From: an uncultured bacterium
GTDB taxonomy: Bacteria; Cyanobacteriota; Vampirovibrionia; Gastranaerophilales; Gastranaerophilaceae
DNA length: 16,257 nt
NCBI GenBank assembly: GCA_945833895.1
Contig: CAMAGQ010000024.1
Coordinates: 1 to 16,257 of the forward strand
Direction of reading: 5' to 3'
The notes beneath the pieces are model-generated. The model saw only the letters and a list, made by a program, of their open reading frames with translations. It was not told the origin of the DNA and ran no database searches. The translations under genes were made by a program, and so were the position numbers. Shown in pieces: positions 1 through 7,383 of this stretch; position 1 is the stretch's first letter; each line of letters starts with the position of its first letter.

Positions 1-126
1 GAAATCGCTAAAAGAGCAAAAGAACTTGGCTACGATGCAATTCATGACACAGTTCACGAAATGGCTAAGGATGAAGCAAGACACGGTAGAGGTTTTGACG
101 GTCTTTTGAAAAGATATTTTAACTAA
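1..126 (+). CDS. Rubrerythrin-family protein, C-terminal end (partial)
   Basis: Only the last 41 codons are in the window, read in frame from base 1 to a TAA at 124-126. The fragment contains an E-A-R-H-G-R-G-F segment followed by a LLKRYF ending. That matches the C-terminal helix of anaerobe rubrerythrins, in which the ExxH pair supplies di-iron ligands. Rubrerythrins reduce hydrogen peroxide in the cytoplasm of anaerobes, usually with electrons from rubredoxin or a fused rubredoxin-like domain. The N-terminal part is missing, so the order of the rubredoxin-like and ferritin-like domains cannot be told. The gene converges on trxA, another redox gene, and the two share a terminator. The family call rests on a short segment and is moderately sure. 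Confidence 0.65.
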   Translation, partial: EIAKRAKELGYDAIHDTVHEMAKDEARHGRGFDGLLKRYFN

Positions 127-150
127 TAAAATATTAATACGATAATAAAG

Positions 151-183
151 AAAAAACGCTATAAGTTACTTATAGCGTTTTTT
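151..183. terminator. Bidirectional intrinsic terminator between the rubrerythrin gene and trxA
   Basis: An 11-bp perfect stem (AACGCTATAAG at 155-165, its complement at 169-179) closes a 3-nt TTA loop. It is flanked by an A-run at 151-156 and a T-run at 178-183, so it works as a rho-independent terminator on both strands. The right arm contains the trxA stop codon and its last few codons, so the trxA coding end is built into the terminator. Confidence 0.85.
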
Positions 184-493
184 CTATGTTAGAAATAATT
201 GTACTTTTAGGGATAGAACCTGCCATGCGTTCAATCGGTTCACCCTGTTTGAAGATTAGCAAACTCGGAAGTCCGCTTATCGAATATTTTTTAGCGGTTT
301 CAATACATTCTTCGATATTTACTTTGACAAATTTTACTCTGTTTTCATATTCTTCGGCGACACTGTCAAGAACAGGCGATAATTTTCTGCAAGGTCCGCA
401 CCATGTTGCCCAAAAATCAACAACCACAGGTATTGATGAATTCAGAACTTCAGAATCAAAGTTGTTGTCAGATAAATCAATAACATTAGCCAT
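170..493 (-). CDS. trxA: Thioredoxin
   Basis: This is a 107-residue classical thioredoxin, the cytoplasmic disulfide reductase that passes electrons from thioredoxin reductase to target proteins. The active site WCGPC lies at residues 31-35 (Cys32, Cys35). The buried Asp26 and the cis-Pro (Pro76, in SGLPS) are in place, and the length is typical. The ATG follows AAAGAGGG at a normal distance. The TAA stop lies inside the hairpin shared with the converging rubrerythrin gene. The gene is divergent from the dnaQ-like gene, and a perfect TATAAT lies about 20 bp before the start codon. Nothing in the sequence looks abnormal. Confidence 0.95.
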   Translation of the reverse strand: MANVIDLSDNNFDSEVLNSSIPVVVDFWATWCGPCRKLSPVLDSVAEEYENRVKFVKVNIEECIETAKKYSISGLPSLLIFKQGEPIERMAGSIPKSTIISNIEKTL

Positions 494-512
494 AATAAAC
501 CCTCTTTATTAA

Positions 513-518
513 ATTATA
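513..518 (-). promoter_or_regulatory. Candidate trxA -10 box
   Basis: The minus strand reads TATAAT here, a perfect -10 hexamer about 20 bp upstream of the trxA ATG. The region 17-18 bp further upstream is only T-rich (TTTTCT), so the -35 is weak. The site sits back to back with the promoter of the exonuclease gene. Confidence 0.5.
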
Positions 519-528
519 CTTCAAAATA

Positions 529-558
529 TTAACATAGAAAAAACTTTTGTGCTATTAT
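529..558 (+). promoter_or_regulatory. sigma70-type promoter with extended -10 for the exonuclease-transporter pair
   Basis: TTAACA (529-534) is one mismatch from the consensus -35. An 18-bp spacer separates it from TATTAT (553-558), one mismatch from the consensus -10 and preceded by TG in extended -10 position (550-551). The predicted start site is near 565, leaving a short leader of about 24 nt before the ATG at 589. A closely similar GTGCTATTATC core occurs in the promoter at 14073-14101. Confidence 0.6.
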
Positions 559-588
559 CAAAGATGATGATACATTTAGGATAGTAAA

Positions 589-1506
589 ATGGCGAGAAAA
601 AAAGTAATTGAAATTGTTTTAGATACGGAAACGACCGGATTGGATTATACAAGAGAAAAAATGGTCGAATTTGCTGCTGTGAGGCTTGAAAACGGCAAAA
701 TTAAAGATGAGTTTCAAACTCTTATCAATCCGGAACAGCATATAAGAAAATCAAGTATAGCAATTCACGGAATAACGGCGGAAATGGTTGCAGATGCTCC
801 GACAGAAGTAGAAATTATGCCAAAAATTCTGGAATTTATCGGCGATTATCCGATAGTTGCTCACAACGCAATATTTGATTATTCATTTATAAATGAAGCT
901 TCAAAACGTGTAACAGGTGAGGAAATCAACAACGAGAGAATTGATACCCAGCAGATGTTTAAGGAAATTTATCCGGATTTGGAAGCACACGGATTAAACG
1001 CTTTAACAGAAAAATTCAAAGTCGAGTTAAAAGACCACCACAGAGCAATGGGTGATACAATGGGGCTTGCTCTTGCTTACCCTAAATTGAAGAAGTTGTA
1101 CACACAAAAATACAACTGGGAAAGCAAGCAGTTAGAAAATGTTGAATATTTATTTGAAAGATTTTTGCGTTTACAGCAAACAGTAACGACCTTGCAATCA
1201 GAAATGCAGGATTTGAAATCTGTGTTTAAGTTGTATTTTGAACAAGGCGGTTCTGCTATAACTTCACAGGAAGGCGACCAACTTGTATATAATTCAAAAC
1301 AAACTTTCGGATATGATTTCAATTCAATCAAACCTGTTTTAGAAGAAATCGGTGCTCTTGAAAAGGCTGTAAAATTAAATACGGGATTTATTGACAGACT
1401 GGCAAACGGCAGAAGTTTGGACGAAGAAAAAAGAGAAATCATTAAAAACGCAAGACAAGAACTTACTGAAACCCGAAATATACAAGTAATTAAGAATAAC
1501 AAGTAG
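589..1506 (+). CDS. DnaQ-like DEDDh 3'-5' exonuclease with C-terminal helical extension
   Basis: This 305-residue protein has an exonuclease domain of the DNA polymerase III epsilon/PolC type in residues 5-170. All five DEDDh catalytic positions are visible: Asp12 and Glu14 (DTETTGL), Asp97 (VAHNAIFDYSFI), and His151 with Asp156 (HHRAMGD). It should therefore be an active metal-dependent proofreading or repair exonuclease. A stand-alone DnaQ domain needs about 180 residues. The remaining 130 or so are charged and mostly helical, with a likely coiled coil around 185-215, and match nothing I recognise. That argues for a DnaQ-like accessory exonuclease rather than a certain replicative epsilon subunit. 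The transporter gene follows after 9 bp, and its ribosome site overlaps this stop codon, so the two are co-transcribed. Confidence 0.85.
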   Translation: MARKKVIEIVLDTETTGLDYTREKMVEFAAVRLENGKIKDEFQTLINPEQHIRKSSIAIHGITAEMVADAPTEVEIMPKILEFIGDYPIVAHNAIFDYSFINEASKRVTGEEINNERIDTQQMFKEIYPDLEAHGLNALTEKFKVELKDHHRAMGDTMGLALAYPKLKKLYTQKYNWESKQLENVEYLFERFLRLQQTVTTLQSEMQDLKSVFKLYFEQGGSAITSQEGDQLVYNSKQTFGYDFNSIKPVLEEIGALEKAVKLNTGFIDRLANGRSLDEEKREIIKNARQELTETRNIQVIKNNK

Positions 1507-1515
1507 GAGAATGTT

Positions 1516-2928
1516 ATGTTAAAAAAAATAGGAGCCTTTTTTAAAGAACCTCCGTCAGCAGAACCTATTCAGGATTCTGAAAAAGTATCTTCCTTATATA
1601 AACATTGGAGATGGAGAATATTTTACTCAAGTTTTATCGCTTATGTAGTATTCCATTTATGCAGAAAAAATATAGCGGTAGCGTTGCCGTCAATGGGCAA
1701 GGCATTGAACTTGTCAAATACCGAACTGGGTTTGTTGGGTTCAACGCTATATGTAACCTACGGTATCGGGAAATTTGTGAATGGTGTAATTGCTGATAAA
1801 GCAAACGTAAGAACATTTTTACCGACAGCACTGATTTTATCGGCGATTTGTAATATTTGCTTTGTTTTGAGTGCAATGTTCATAACTCCGGGGCACGTAA
1901 GTTTCTTCGGATTGCCTTCTGCAACTGTTTTGTTGTGGATACTTGCATTTTTCTGGGGAGCAAACGGTTGGTTTCAATCTTGCGGATTTCCGCCGGTTGC
2001 TAAAAGTTTATCTTATTGGTTTTCTAACTCGGAAAGAGGGACAAAATGGTCTATCTGGTCAACTTCTCACCAGATAGGTGTATTTAGTGCCGTTGCACTT
2101 TCAGGGTTTGTTATTGATAAATTCGGCTGGATGGCAGCGTTTTATGTTCCTGCAATAATTTGTATTATTACGGGAGTATGGCTGTTTGACAGATTACGTG
2201 ATAAACCGCAAACTCTCGGCTTGCCGGATATCGAAAAATACAACAATGAACCGGTAAAAGAAGCAACTAAAGAGGAAACCGACGATACTCCGTATTTCCA
2301 AATATTCAAGGAACATATTCTTTGTAACCCGATAATCTGGATGCTTGCAATAGCGTACATTTTTGTATATATCATAAGATTTGGAACAGAAGATTGGCTT
2401 GTAAAATACCTTGTCGAAGTCAAAGGAAATGCCTTGACGATTGCAAGTGCAAAACTTAGTACACTGGCACTTGTAGGTTCTGGCGGTGCGATTATGGCAG
2501 GTGTAATTTCCGATAAAATATTCAAAGGAAACAGAACTTCTGTAAATATTATTTTCTTAATATTGTTAATCGTAAGTTTGTACCTGTTCGCGACAAACCC
2601 GTCAGGCAAACCGATATTTGAAATTCTTGACTACGTATATGCTGCAATGATTGGCGTGTTTACGGCAGGCCCGCAAATGTTAATCGGCGGACTTTGTGCC
2701 GTTGAAAGCAGTTCTAAAAAAGTTGCTTCAGCATCAATCGGTTTTACAGGAATTTTCGGTTACGTTGGTGCTGCGTTATCATCAGGCGGAACAGGTTTTG
2801 TAGTTGATAAGTTCGGATGGAACGGAGCAATTGCGTTCTGGATGATTTCGACTATGATTTGCGTTGTGATTTGTACGGTTCTGTTCTTCTTTGAAAGATT
2901 TAAAAAGAAAAAAGCACAACAAGGTTAG
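1516..2928 (+). CDS. Organophosphate:phosphate antiporter family MFS transporter (GlpT/UhpT-like)
   Basis: This is a 470-residue major facilitator protein of about 12 membrane segments. It resembles the GlpT/UhpT/UhpC family, which imports glycerol-3-phosphate or sugar phosphates in exchange for inorganic phosphate. Family marks include CRKN with Arg50 in the first membrane segment, the IRFG..DW stretch with Arg288, GVISDKIFKGNR in the middle of the C-terminal half, and GPQMLIGG near the end. Arg50 and Arg288 line up with the two substrate-binding arginines of E. coli GlpT (Arg45, Arg269), so organophosphate binding is likely. Whether the substrate is glycerol-3-phosphate, hexose phosphate or another compound cannot be decided. 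The cytoplasmic N-terminus has about 35 residues. TAGGAG precedes the ATG and overlaps the upstream stop codon. Confidence 0.85.
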   Translation: MLKKIGAFFKEPPSAEPIQDSEKVSSLYKHWRWRIFYSSFIAYVVFHLCRKNIAVALPSMGKALNLSNTELGLLGSTLYVTYGIGKFVNGVIADKANVRTFLPTALILSAICNICFVLSAMFITPGHVSFFGLPSATVLLWILAFFWGANGWFQSCGFPPVAKSLSYWFSNSERGTKWSIWSTSHQIGVFSAVALSGFVIDKFGWMAAFYVPAIICIITGVWLFDRLRDKPQTLGLPDIEKYNNEPVKEATKEETDDTPYFQIFKEHILCNPIIWMLAIAYIFVYIIRFGTEDWLVKYLVEVKGNALTIASAKLSTLALVGSGGAIMAGVISDKIFKGNRTSVNIIFLILLIVSLYLFATNPSGKPIFEILDYVYAAMIGVFTAGPQMLIGGLCAVESSSKKVASASIGFTGIFGYVGAALSSGGTGFVVDKFGWNGAIAFWMISTMICVVICTVLFFFERFKKKKAQQG

Positions 2929-3025
2929 GATGGGGTGGCTTAAAATTTCGTCATACTTGTATATGTTACGTAATTCGATGACAAAAATTGTTACAAAATC
3001 CCTACTTCATTCCCAAATGGAATTC

Positions 3026-4729
3026 TTATGCCATGTTTTGACGTGCCGCTTTGCGTTTTTTAATGTAATTATCAGAACTTGTTCCGATTTTGTTAAGTAC
3101 CCAGGTCGATATAGAACCGACAATAAGTGATTTTGAGCCTGCAAAGAGTTTGGCGTTGCAATATAGGGAAACCGCAATACCTGCCAGTGCAGGAAATCCG
3201 TATTTTAGTGCGATTGATGTTCTCTGGTCGTTGTCGTCGGATTTGCCAAGGTGATAACCCAAAACCCCAAGCGAGCCAACCATTGTCAACATATCTGTCG
3301 GTGCAGAACCCATTGTCAAATCTCTTAATTTATTCGTAAAGTCCTCTGTTTCCAGTTTTATAGATTTATCCAGAGATTTTACACTCTTTAGATATGTTTC
3401 TTTTATCTTTTTGTATTCGTTTTCAGGAAGTAAGTTTTTATAAATAGTTAGGATATCTTCCACTACACCTTGTTTATAGCCTGTCATGTTGTTTTTTATG
3501 ATGTTCAGTTCTGCGAGTGCAACATTTAACTTATCATTATCAATGAATCTTTCAACTTTGTTACTTTTTAAATTTTCAGACAACTGTTCAACGGCTTCAA
3601 GGATTTTTTGATTTGCCGCTGTTCTATCTTTTGGATATTTTTGACAATTTTTCAACTCCTGCATAATCGATTTTAGCAATTGTCTGTTTTCATCATCTCT
3701 AAAACTGATGAAACTTGCTACTTTTCTTAATGAAAATTCAGAGGCTTTAATCATTTCGTTTTGAGTGTAGGAAATCCCTTTTCGTTGTTGTTTTGTAGCC
3801 CTAATGATTGCTTCTTTTTCTTTGGCGATTTTCCCGTCAGCAATGAATTTTTTGTAGACGTCTGTTGAGAAGAAGTTTTTCAACTTGGACAGTTTTGTGC
3901 CAAGACTTTGGGCAATTTGGTTCACAGTGTAGTAGCGTTTTTTCAGGGCGTTTAAGTCAAAGTCTTTGTAATAACGGTCTTGAAATTCTTCGTCTAAACT
4001 TCTGAGCAATTTAACCCAATTTGTTTTAGTATCTTTTTTACCGTTAATTTCGATTATTTCCTCAGGTTTTTCAAGTAAAATGCGGTGAGTTGTTTTTCTG
4101 GATTCTCCGAGTGCAGATATAATCTTGTTTTCTGTGCCTGAGTAAGAACTTTCAACCGCTCTGCGTCCGATTTTTATAAACTGTTTTGTAATTCCATCGT
4201 GAATTTTGCCTGTAAAATCAGTAACGTGCATTATTTTTTTGAAAAGAAGGTCTTTAAAAGTCGTAAAGTTATTCACGGCTTCACTTTTTTCCATAAGGTT
4301 GTCGATAACGTTAATTGCTCGCATATAGATTTTATCCATTGTTTCAATTTTTTTATTATCGATTTTTATTGTTTCAATTTTCTTTTCAAAGTAACTTTTT
4401 AAAGCGTTCAAGCCTTGGTGTAATTTTTTGTTACCGCCGCCACGCATCAGTGCAAAAACACCAAGACCCGTAACGATTGTTGCCCCTGCAACTGAAAGTC
4501 CTATGACTTTTGTGTTATGAGTTTTTCGTGCTTCCTCTGGTGTTATAATTTTAAATCCCGTTACGTTATATGTATCACCATTTTCAGTTTGTTGTGTTTG
4601 TTCATGTTTTTGCGGTATTGTAGGCGGCAGTGGACTTTTAAACCAATAATCACTCGGTGCTTGACGATTTGTGATGTCTTCAAACACAAATTTTTGATTA
4701 TATCTTAATGTTTCTATTGAGTTGCTCAT
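3026..4729 (-). CDS. Uncharacterised large helical membrane protein, last gene of the envelope operon
   Basis: I do not recognise this protein. From the ATG at 4729 it has 567 residues. An in-frame ATG at 4759 adds ten residues, but only the 4729 start has a ribosome-site-like TAGGT about nine bases upstream. A hydrophilic N-terminus leads to one glycine-rich hydrophobic segment near residues 74-95. A lysine/glutamate-rich, mainly helical region of about 380 residues follows, and three further hydrophobic segments lie near 480-495, 507-529 and 533-549. A basic tail ends the protein. This suggests a membrane-tethered protein with a large helical domain. It lies 73 bp downstream of lpxB on the same strand, so a link to the cell envelope is likely but inferred. 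No catalytic motif or cysteine cluster was seen. Confidence 0.75.
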   Translation of the reverse strand: MSNSIETLRYNQKFVFEDITNRQAPSDYWFKSPLPPTIPQKHEQTQQTENGDTYNVTGFKIITPEEARKTHNTKVIGLSVAGATIVTGLGVFALMRGGGNKKLHQGLNALKSYFEKKIETIKIDNKKIETMDKIYMRAINVIDNLMEKSEAVNNFTTFKDLLFKKIMHVTDFTGKIHDGITKQFIKIGRRAVESSYSGTENKIISALGESRKTTHRILLEKPEEIIEINGKKDTKTNWVKLLRSLDEEFQDRYYKDFDLNALKKRYYTVNQIAQSLGTKLSKLKNFFSTDVYKKFIADGKIAKEKEAIIRATKQQRKGISYTQNEMIKASEFSLRKVASFISFRDDENRQLLKSIMQELKNCQKYPKDRTAANQKILEAVEQLSENLKSNKVERFIDNDKLNVALAELNIIKNNMTGYKQGVVEDILTIYKNLLPENEYKKIKETYLKSVKSLDKSIKLETEDFTNKLRDLTMGSAPTDMLTMVGSLGVLGYHLGKSDDNDQRTSIALKYGFPALAGIAVSLYCNAKLFAGSKSLIVGSISTWVLNKIGTSSDNYIKKRKAARQNMA

Positions 4730-4802
4730 ACACTGACCTACAGTTTTATTAACGCACATAAAAAGTAAAAATTGCTAAATTTGCAGGTTGTTTAAAGTTA
4801 TA

Positions 4803-5927
4803 TTAAGGAAATAGTTCTGTATCAATAATTTTTGCGACTTCAAGTGCAGAATTTTTGTTTGATAACAGTTTTTTTACCTCTCCTAAATCTTTAATATTTT
4901 GGGTTCTTCTTTCTTCGTTGTACAACAGTTTTTCTATATTCATTACAATGTTTGTGGAGGTTGCGTTTTGCTGAATTAATTCAGGTACGATTAAGCGATT
5001 TGCGATAATATTTGGCAGTGAAACCATTTTTATACATCTGACAAGCAGGTAAATCCAATAGAACAACTGCGGCCCTTTGTACGCAATTATCATCGGAGTT
5101 TTATACAAACAAGCCTCTAACGCCACAGTGCCTGAAGCAAGAATTAGCACATCAGAAACGCTCAGCATTGCGTGGTTTTCGCCTTTGATAACCTTAAACT
5201 CTGTATCCCCAAGATATTTATTATATGTTTCATCAGAAAGATTTGGGGCTTGAGAAAAACATATTTGCAATTCAGGATGTCTGTGCTGTAATTTTTCAGC
5301 CGCAGCCTTGAATACAGGCATGAGATTTTTTAACTCAAATTCTCTTGACCCCGGGAAAACAGACACAAAAGGACGTTCAATATCAAATCCGTGCTTTCTC
5401 AAGAACTCTCTTTTGCCGGCTGGTGCAGGAAGCTGAGCGACAAGCGGATGCCCGCAATAGTACGTATCTATTCCGAATTGAGCGTACAGTGCTTTTTCAA
5501 AAGGAAATATACAAAGAACTTTATCCACAAATTTTTTTATCAATTTTATTCTGTATTTGCGGCTTGCCCAAACTTGCGGCGGAATGTAATAATATATCTT
5601 AATTCCAGCCTTATGTAAAAATTTTGCAATCGAAAGATTGAACGCTCCGTAGTCAATCAACAGAACCAAATCAGGTTTGTAATCGTTCACCAGATAATTT
5701 ACCAGAGATTTCCCGAGTTTAAAATGGTTAATAATAATGCTTGGTGAAATTCCGACAGCGGACATTTTGTCCTGATTTCTGAAAAGTTTAACCCCTTCAT
5801 TTTCAAGATTTATTCCGCCAATGCCCTCAATTTCAAGGTCGCAATCTAAAGCTTTCAATTCTTTGACTACTTTTGCTGCGTGCATATCTCCGGAATATTC
5901 ACCTGTAACAATAAATAATTTTTTCAT
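4803..5927 (-). CDS. lpxB: Lipid-A-disaccharide synthase
   Basis: This 374-residue GT-B glycosyltransferase condenses UDP-2,3-diacylglucosamine with lipid X to make the lipid A disaccharide at the inner face of the cytoplasmic membrane. It carries the family signatures GEYSGDMHA (residues 9-17, like E. coli GExSGD), IDYGAFN with Asp92 matching the essential Asp98 of characterised enzymes, PPQVWASRKYR (116-126), FPGSRE with Arg195 matching the essential Arg201, and ASGTVALEA in the nucleotide-binding half. The ATG directly follows the lpxI stop codon with no gap, so translation is probably coupled. LpxB uses the product of LpxI, so adjacent genes encode consecutive steps. In the usual IDAPDFN motif the second Asp is Ala here. 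Confidence 0.95.
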   Translation of the reverse strand: MKKLFIVTGEYSGDMHAAKVVKELKALDCDLEIEGIGGINLENEGVKLFRNQDKMSAVGISPSIIINHFKLGKSLVNYLVNDYKPDLVLLIDYGAFNLSIAKFLHKAGIKIYYYIPPQVWASRKYRIKLIKKFVDKVLCIFPFEKALYAQFGIDTYYCGHPLVAQLPAPAGKREFLRKHGFDIERPFVSVFPGSREFELKNLMPVFKAAAEKLQHRHPELQICFSQAPNLSDETYNKYLGDTEFKVIKGENHAMLSVSDVLILASGTVALEACLYKTPMIIAYKGPQLFYWIYLLVRCIKMVSLPNIIANRLIVPELIQQNATSTNIVMNIEKLLYNEERRTQNIKDLGEVKKLLSNKNSALEVAKIIDTELFP

Positions 5928-6743
5928 CTATACCGCCATTATTACGATGTTGTGACTGTCAGCATATTGAATTACTTTTTCCTGATCGACGATTATTGTC
6001 TGGTTTGCTTCAACCGCAATCAGAGATGCTTTTTTGTGGCTCATTGTTCTTAGCGTTTTCATTCCTATTGCAGGAATATCAAATCTTCTGTCTTGTTTTG
6101 GTTTTGCAACTTTAACAACAACGGCATCACTTTTTGCCAATTTAGCACCGCGTTTAATACAAACATCAGTACCTTCAATCGCTTCAACCGCCATAATCAT
6201 CTTATCCTTGATTACAACAGATTGTCCGACGTCAAGTTTACCCATTTCTTTTGCAAGCCAAAATCCGTAATTAACGTCCTCCATCTGGCTTTCTGTCGGT
6301 TTATGTTTGCCAAGAACCCCTGCCGGTATCATTAAATTTTTGATAAAAATAGTTTGATCAAGAACTTCAACTCCTATTTTTGCAAGTTCTTCAACAATCA
6401 TCAGCATAACTTTATCGTCGTTTAACCTTGTTGCTTCTTTCAATAAGTCAATTGCACGTTTATCAAATTTATGCAGTTGAAGTAATACTTTTTTATGAAC
6501 TTTTCCCAAAAAGGTTATTTGTTTAATTCCTTCATCTTTTAAAATCTTTTCAACTTTATTTATTTCTCCGGGGTGGCAAGAATATACTTTAGAACAGTAT
6601 TTTTTAAGTTGATGAACGTTATCTTTTGCAAGTGAAATACATACAACTTCAAAACCGTTTTCTTTCGCATATTGAGCCATACGTACCGGTAATATTCCGT
6701 CGCCGGCGATTAATCCCTGTTTGTTTTCTAATGTTATTGACAC
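5928..6743 (-). CDS. lpxI: UDP-2,3-diacylglucosamine pyrophosphatase LpxI
   Basis: This 271-residue protein hydrolyses UDP-2,3-diacylglucosamine to lipid X and UMP, the step before LpxB. LpxI replaces LpxH in many bacteria. Recognisable elements are the N-terminal GLIAGDGILPV (10-20), GKV at 80-82, VEAIEGTD (186-193), and the C-terminal KPKQDRRFDIPAIG block (214-227) with its conserved aspartates. The start codon is GTG, with AGAGGAT at good spacing and no competing ATG nearby. It lies 14 bp after the aldolase and abuts lpxB, so the context confirms the lipid A role. LpxI is in the family found in Caulobacter and many deep-branching Gram-negatives. Confidence 0.94.
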   Translation of the reverse strand: MSITLENKQGLIAGDGILPVRMAQYAKENGFEVVCISLAKDNVHQLKKYCSKVYSCHPGEINKVEKILKDEGIKQITFLGKVHKKVLLQLHKFDKRAIDLLKEATRLNDDKVMLMIVEELAKIGVEVLDQTIFIKNLMIPAGVLGKHKPTESQMEDVNYGFWLAKEMGKLDVGQSVVIKDKMIMAVEAIEGTDVCIKRGAKLAKSDAVVVKVAKPKQDRRFDIPAIGMKTLRTMSHKKASLIAVEANQTIIVDQEKVIQYADSHNIVIMAV

Positions 6744-6757
6744 TATTTAATCCTCTT

Positions 6758-7381
6758 TTAACTGTTTCTTAATAATAAAATCTTTTCAACTTCTTCGGAT
6801 GCTAATATTTTAGCACCATCAAGCAGTTTTGTAAAAAGTATTGTTTTTGCGTATTCTTCTGCAAGTTCTAAATTCAAATAAACTTGTTTTATTGTGTTTG
6901 CTCCTGCAACAACGCCGTGGTTCTGCATAAGTACTATATCATAATCTTTAAATAAAATCGACGTTTTATCAACCAACTCTTTTGACCCCGGAATAGCGTA
7001 AGGTGCAAGCGGAATTTCTTTAAAACAGTAGATTATTTCAGGTGAAACATTCTCTTCTAACGCACAACCCGACGCTGCAAACGCTGTCAGATACGGTGAA
7101 TGCAAATGGAATACGCTGTTTACATCAGGTCTTTTTTTATAAAATTCGACATGTAAAAATCTTTCACTGGAAGGTTTCGGATTACCTTCTACAAAATTCC
7201 CGTCCATATCAATTACGCTGAAATCTTCTTCTGTTAGAAAACCGTTCGCTGAGCCTGATGAGGTTATAATTATTTTGTCTTCAAGTCGTGCAGAAATATT
7301 CCCAGATATCCCGGGTGAATATCCTTTACTTCCTGCTATTTCCCCATATTTAATGAGTTCTTTTTGTAACTTTTCCAACAT
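6758..7381 (-). CDS. Class II (zinc) aldolase, L-fuculose-1-phosphate aldolase type
   Basis: This 207-residue protein belongs to the FucA/AraD class II aldolase/epimerase superfamily. The zinc ligands and catalytic base fall at the same numbers I recall for E. coli FucA: Glu73 (KPSSE), His92 and His94 (HLHSPY) and His155 (NHG). A phosphate-binding GNIS and SSGS pattern lies near residues 27-44. It probably cleaves a sugar-1-phosphate to dihydroxyacetone phosphate and an aldehyde, though fuculose, rhamnulose and methylthioribulose relatives cannot be told apart by eye. The unusual point is its position: two bases after lptD and 14 bp before lpxI, inside an LPS operon with no other sugar-catabolism gene. 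A role in making or recycling a sugar for the cell surface is possible but inferred. Confidence 0.88.
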   Translation of the reverse strand: MLEKLQKELIKYGEIAGSKGYSPGISGNISARLEDKIIITSSGSANGFLTEEDFSVIDMDGNFVEGNPKPSSERFLHVEFYKKRPDVNSVFHLHSPYLTAFAASGCALEENVSPEIIYCFKEIPLAPYAIPGSKELVDKTSILFKDYDIVLMQNHGVVAGANTIKQVYLNLELAEEYAKTILFTKLLDGAKILASEEVEKILLLRNS

Positions 7382-7383
7382 AA

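Noticed and set aside
1077..1502. 141-codon minus-strand frame inside the exonuclease gene
   Set aside because: It is fully antisense to a strongly supported gene and its product looks like low-complexity Ser/Phe/Leu sequence, a usual shadow.
2944..2989. Imperfect hairpin (GTCAT/ATGAC with flanking T/A runs) between the converging transporter and 567-aa protein genes
   Set aside because: It has only five clean inner pairs, a mismatch, a bulge and a 23-nt loop, so it is not strong enough to call a terminator, though some terminator should exist here.
3009..3023. ATTCC-CAAAT-GGAAT small hairpin after the 567-aa gene
   Set aside because: It has five pairs and no T-run on either strand.
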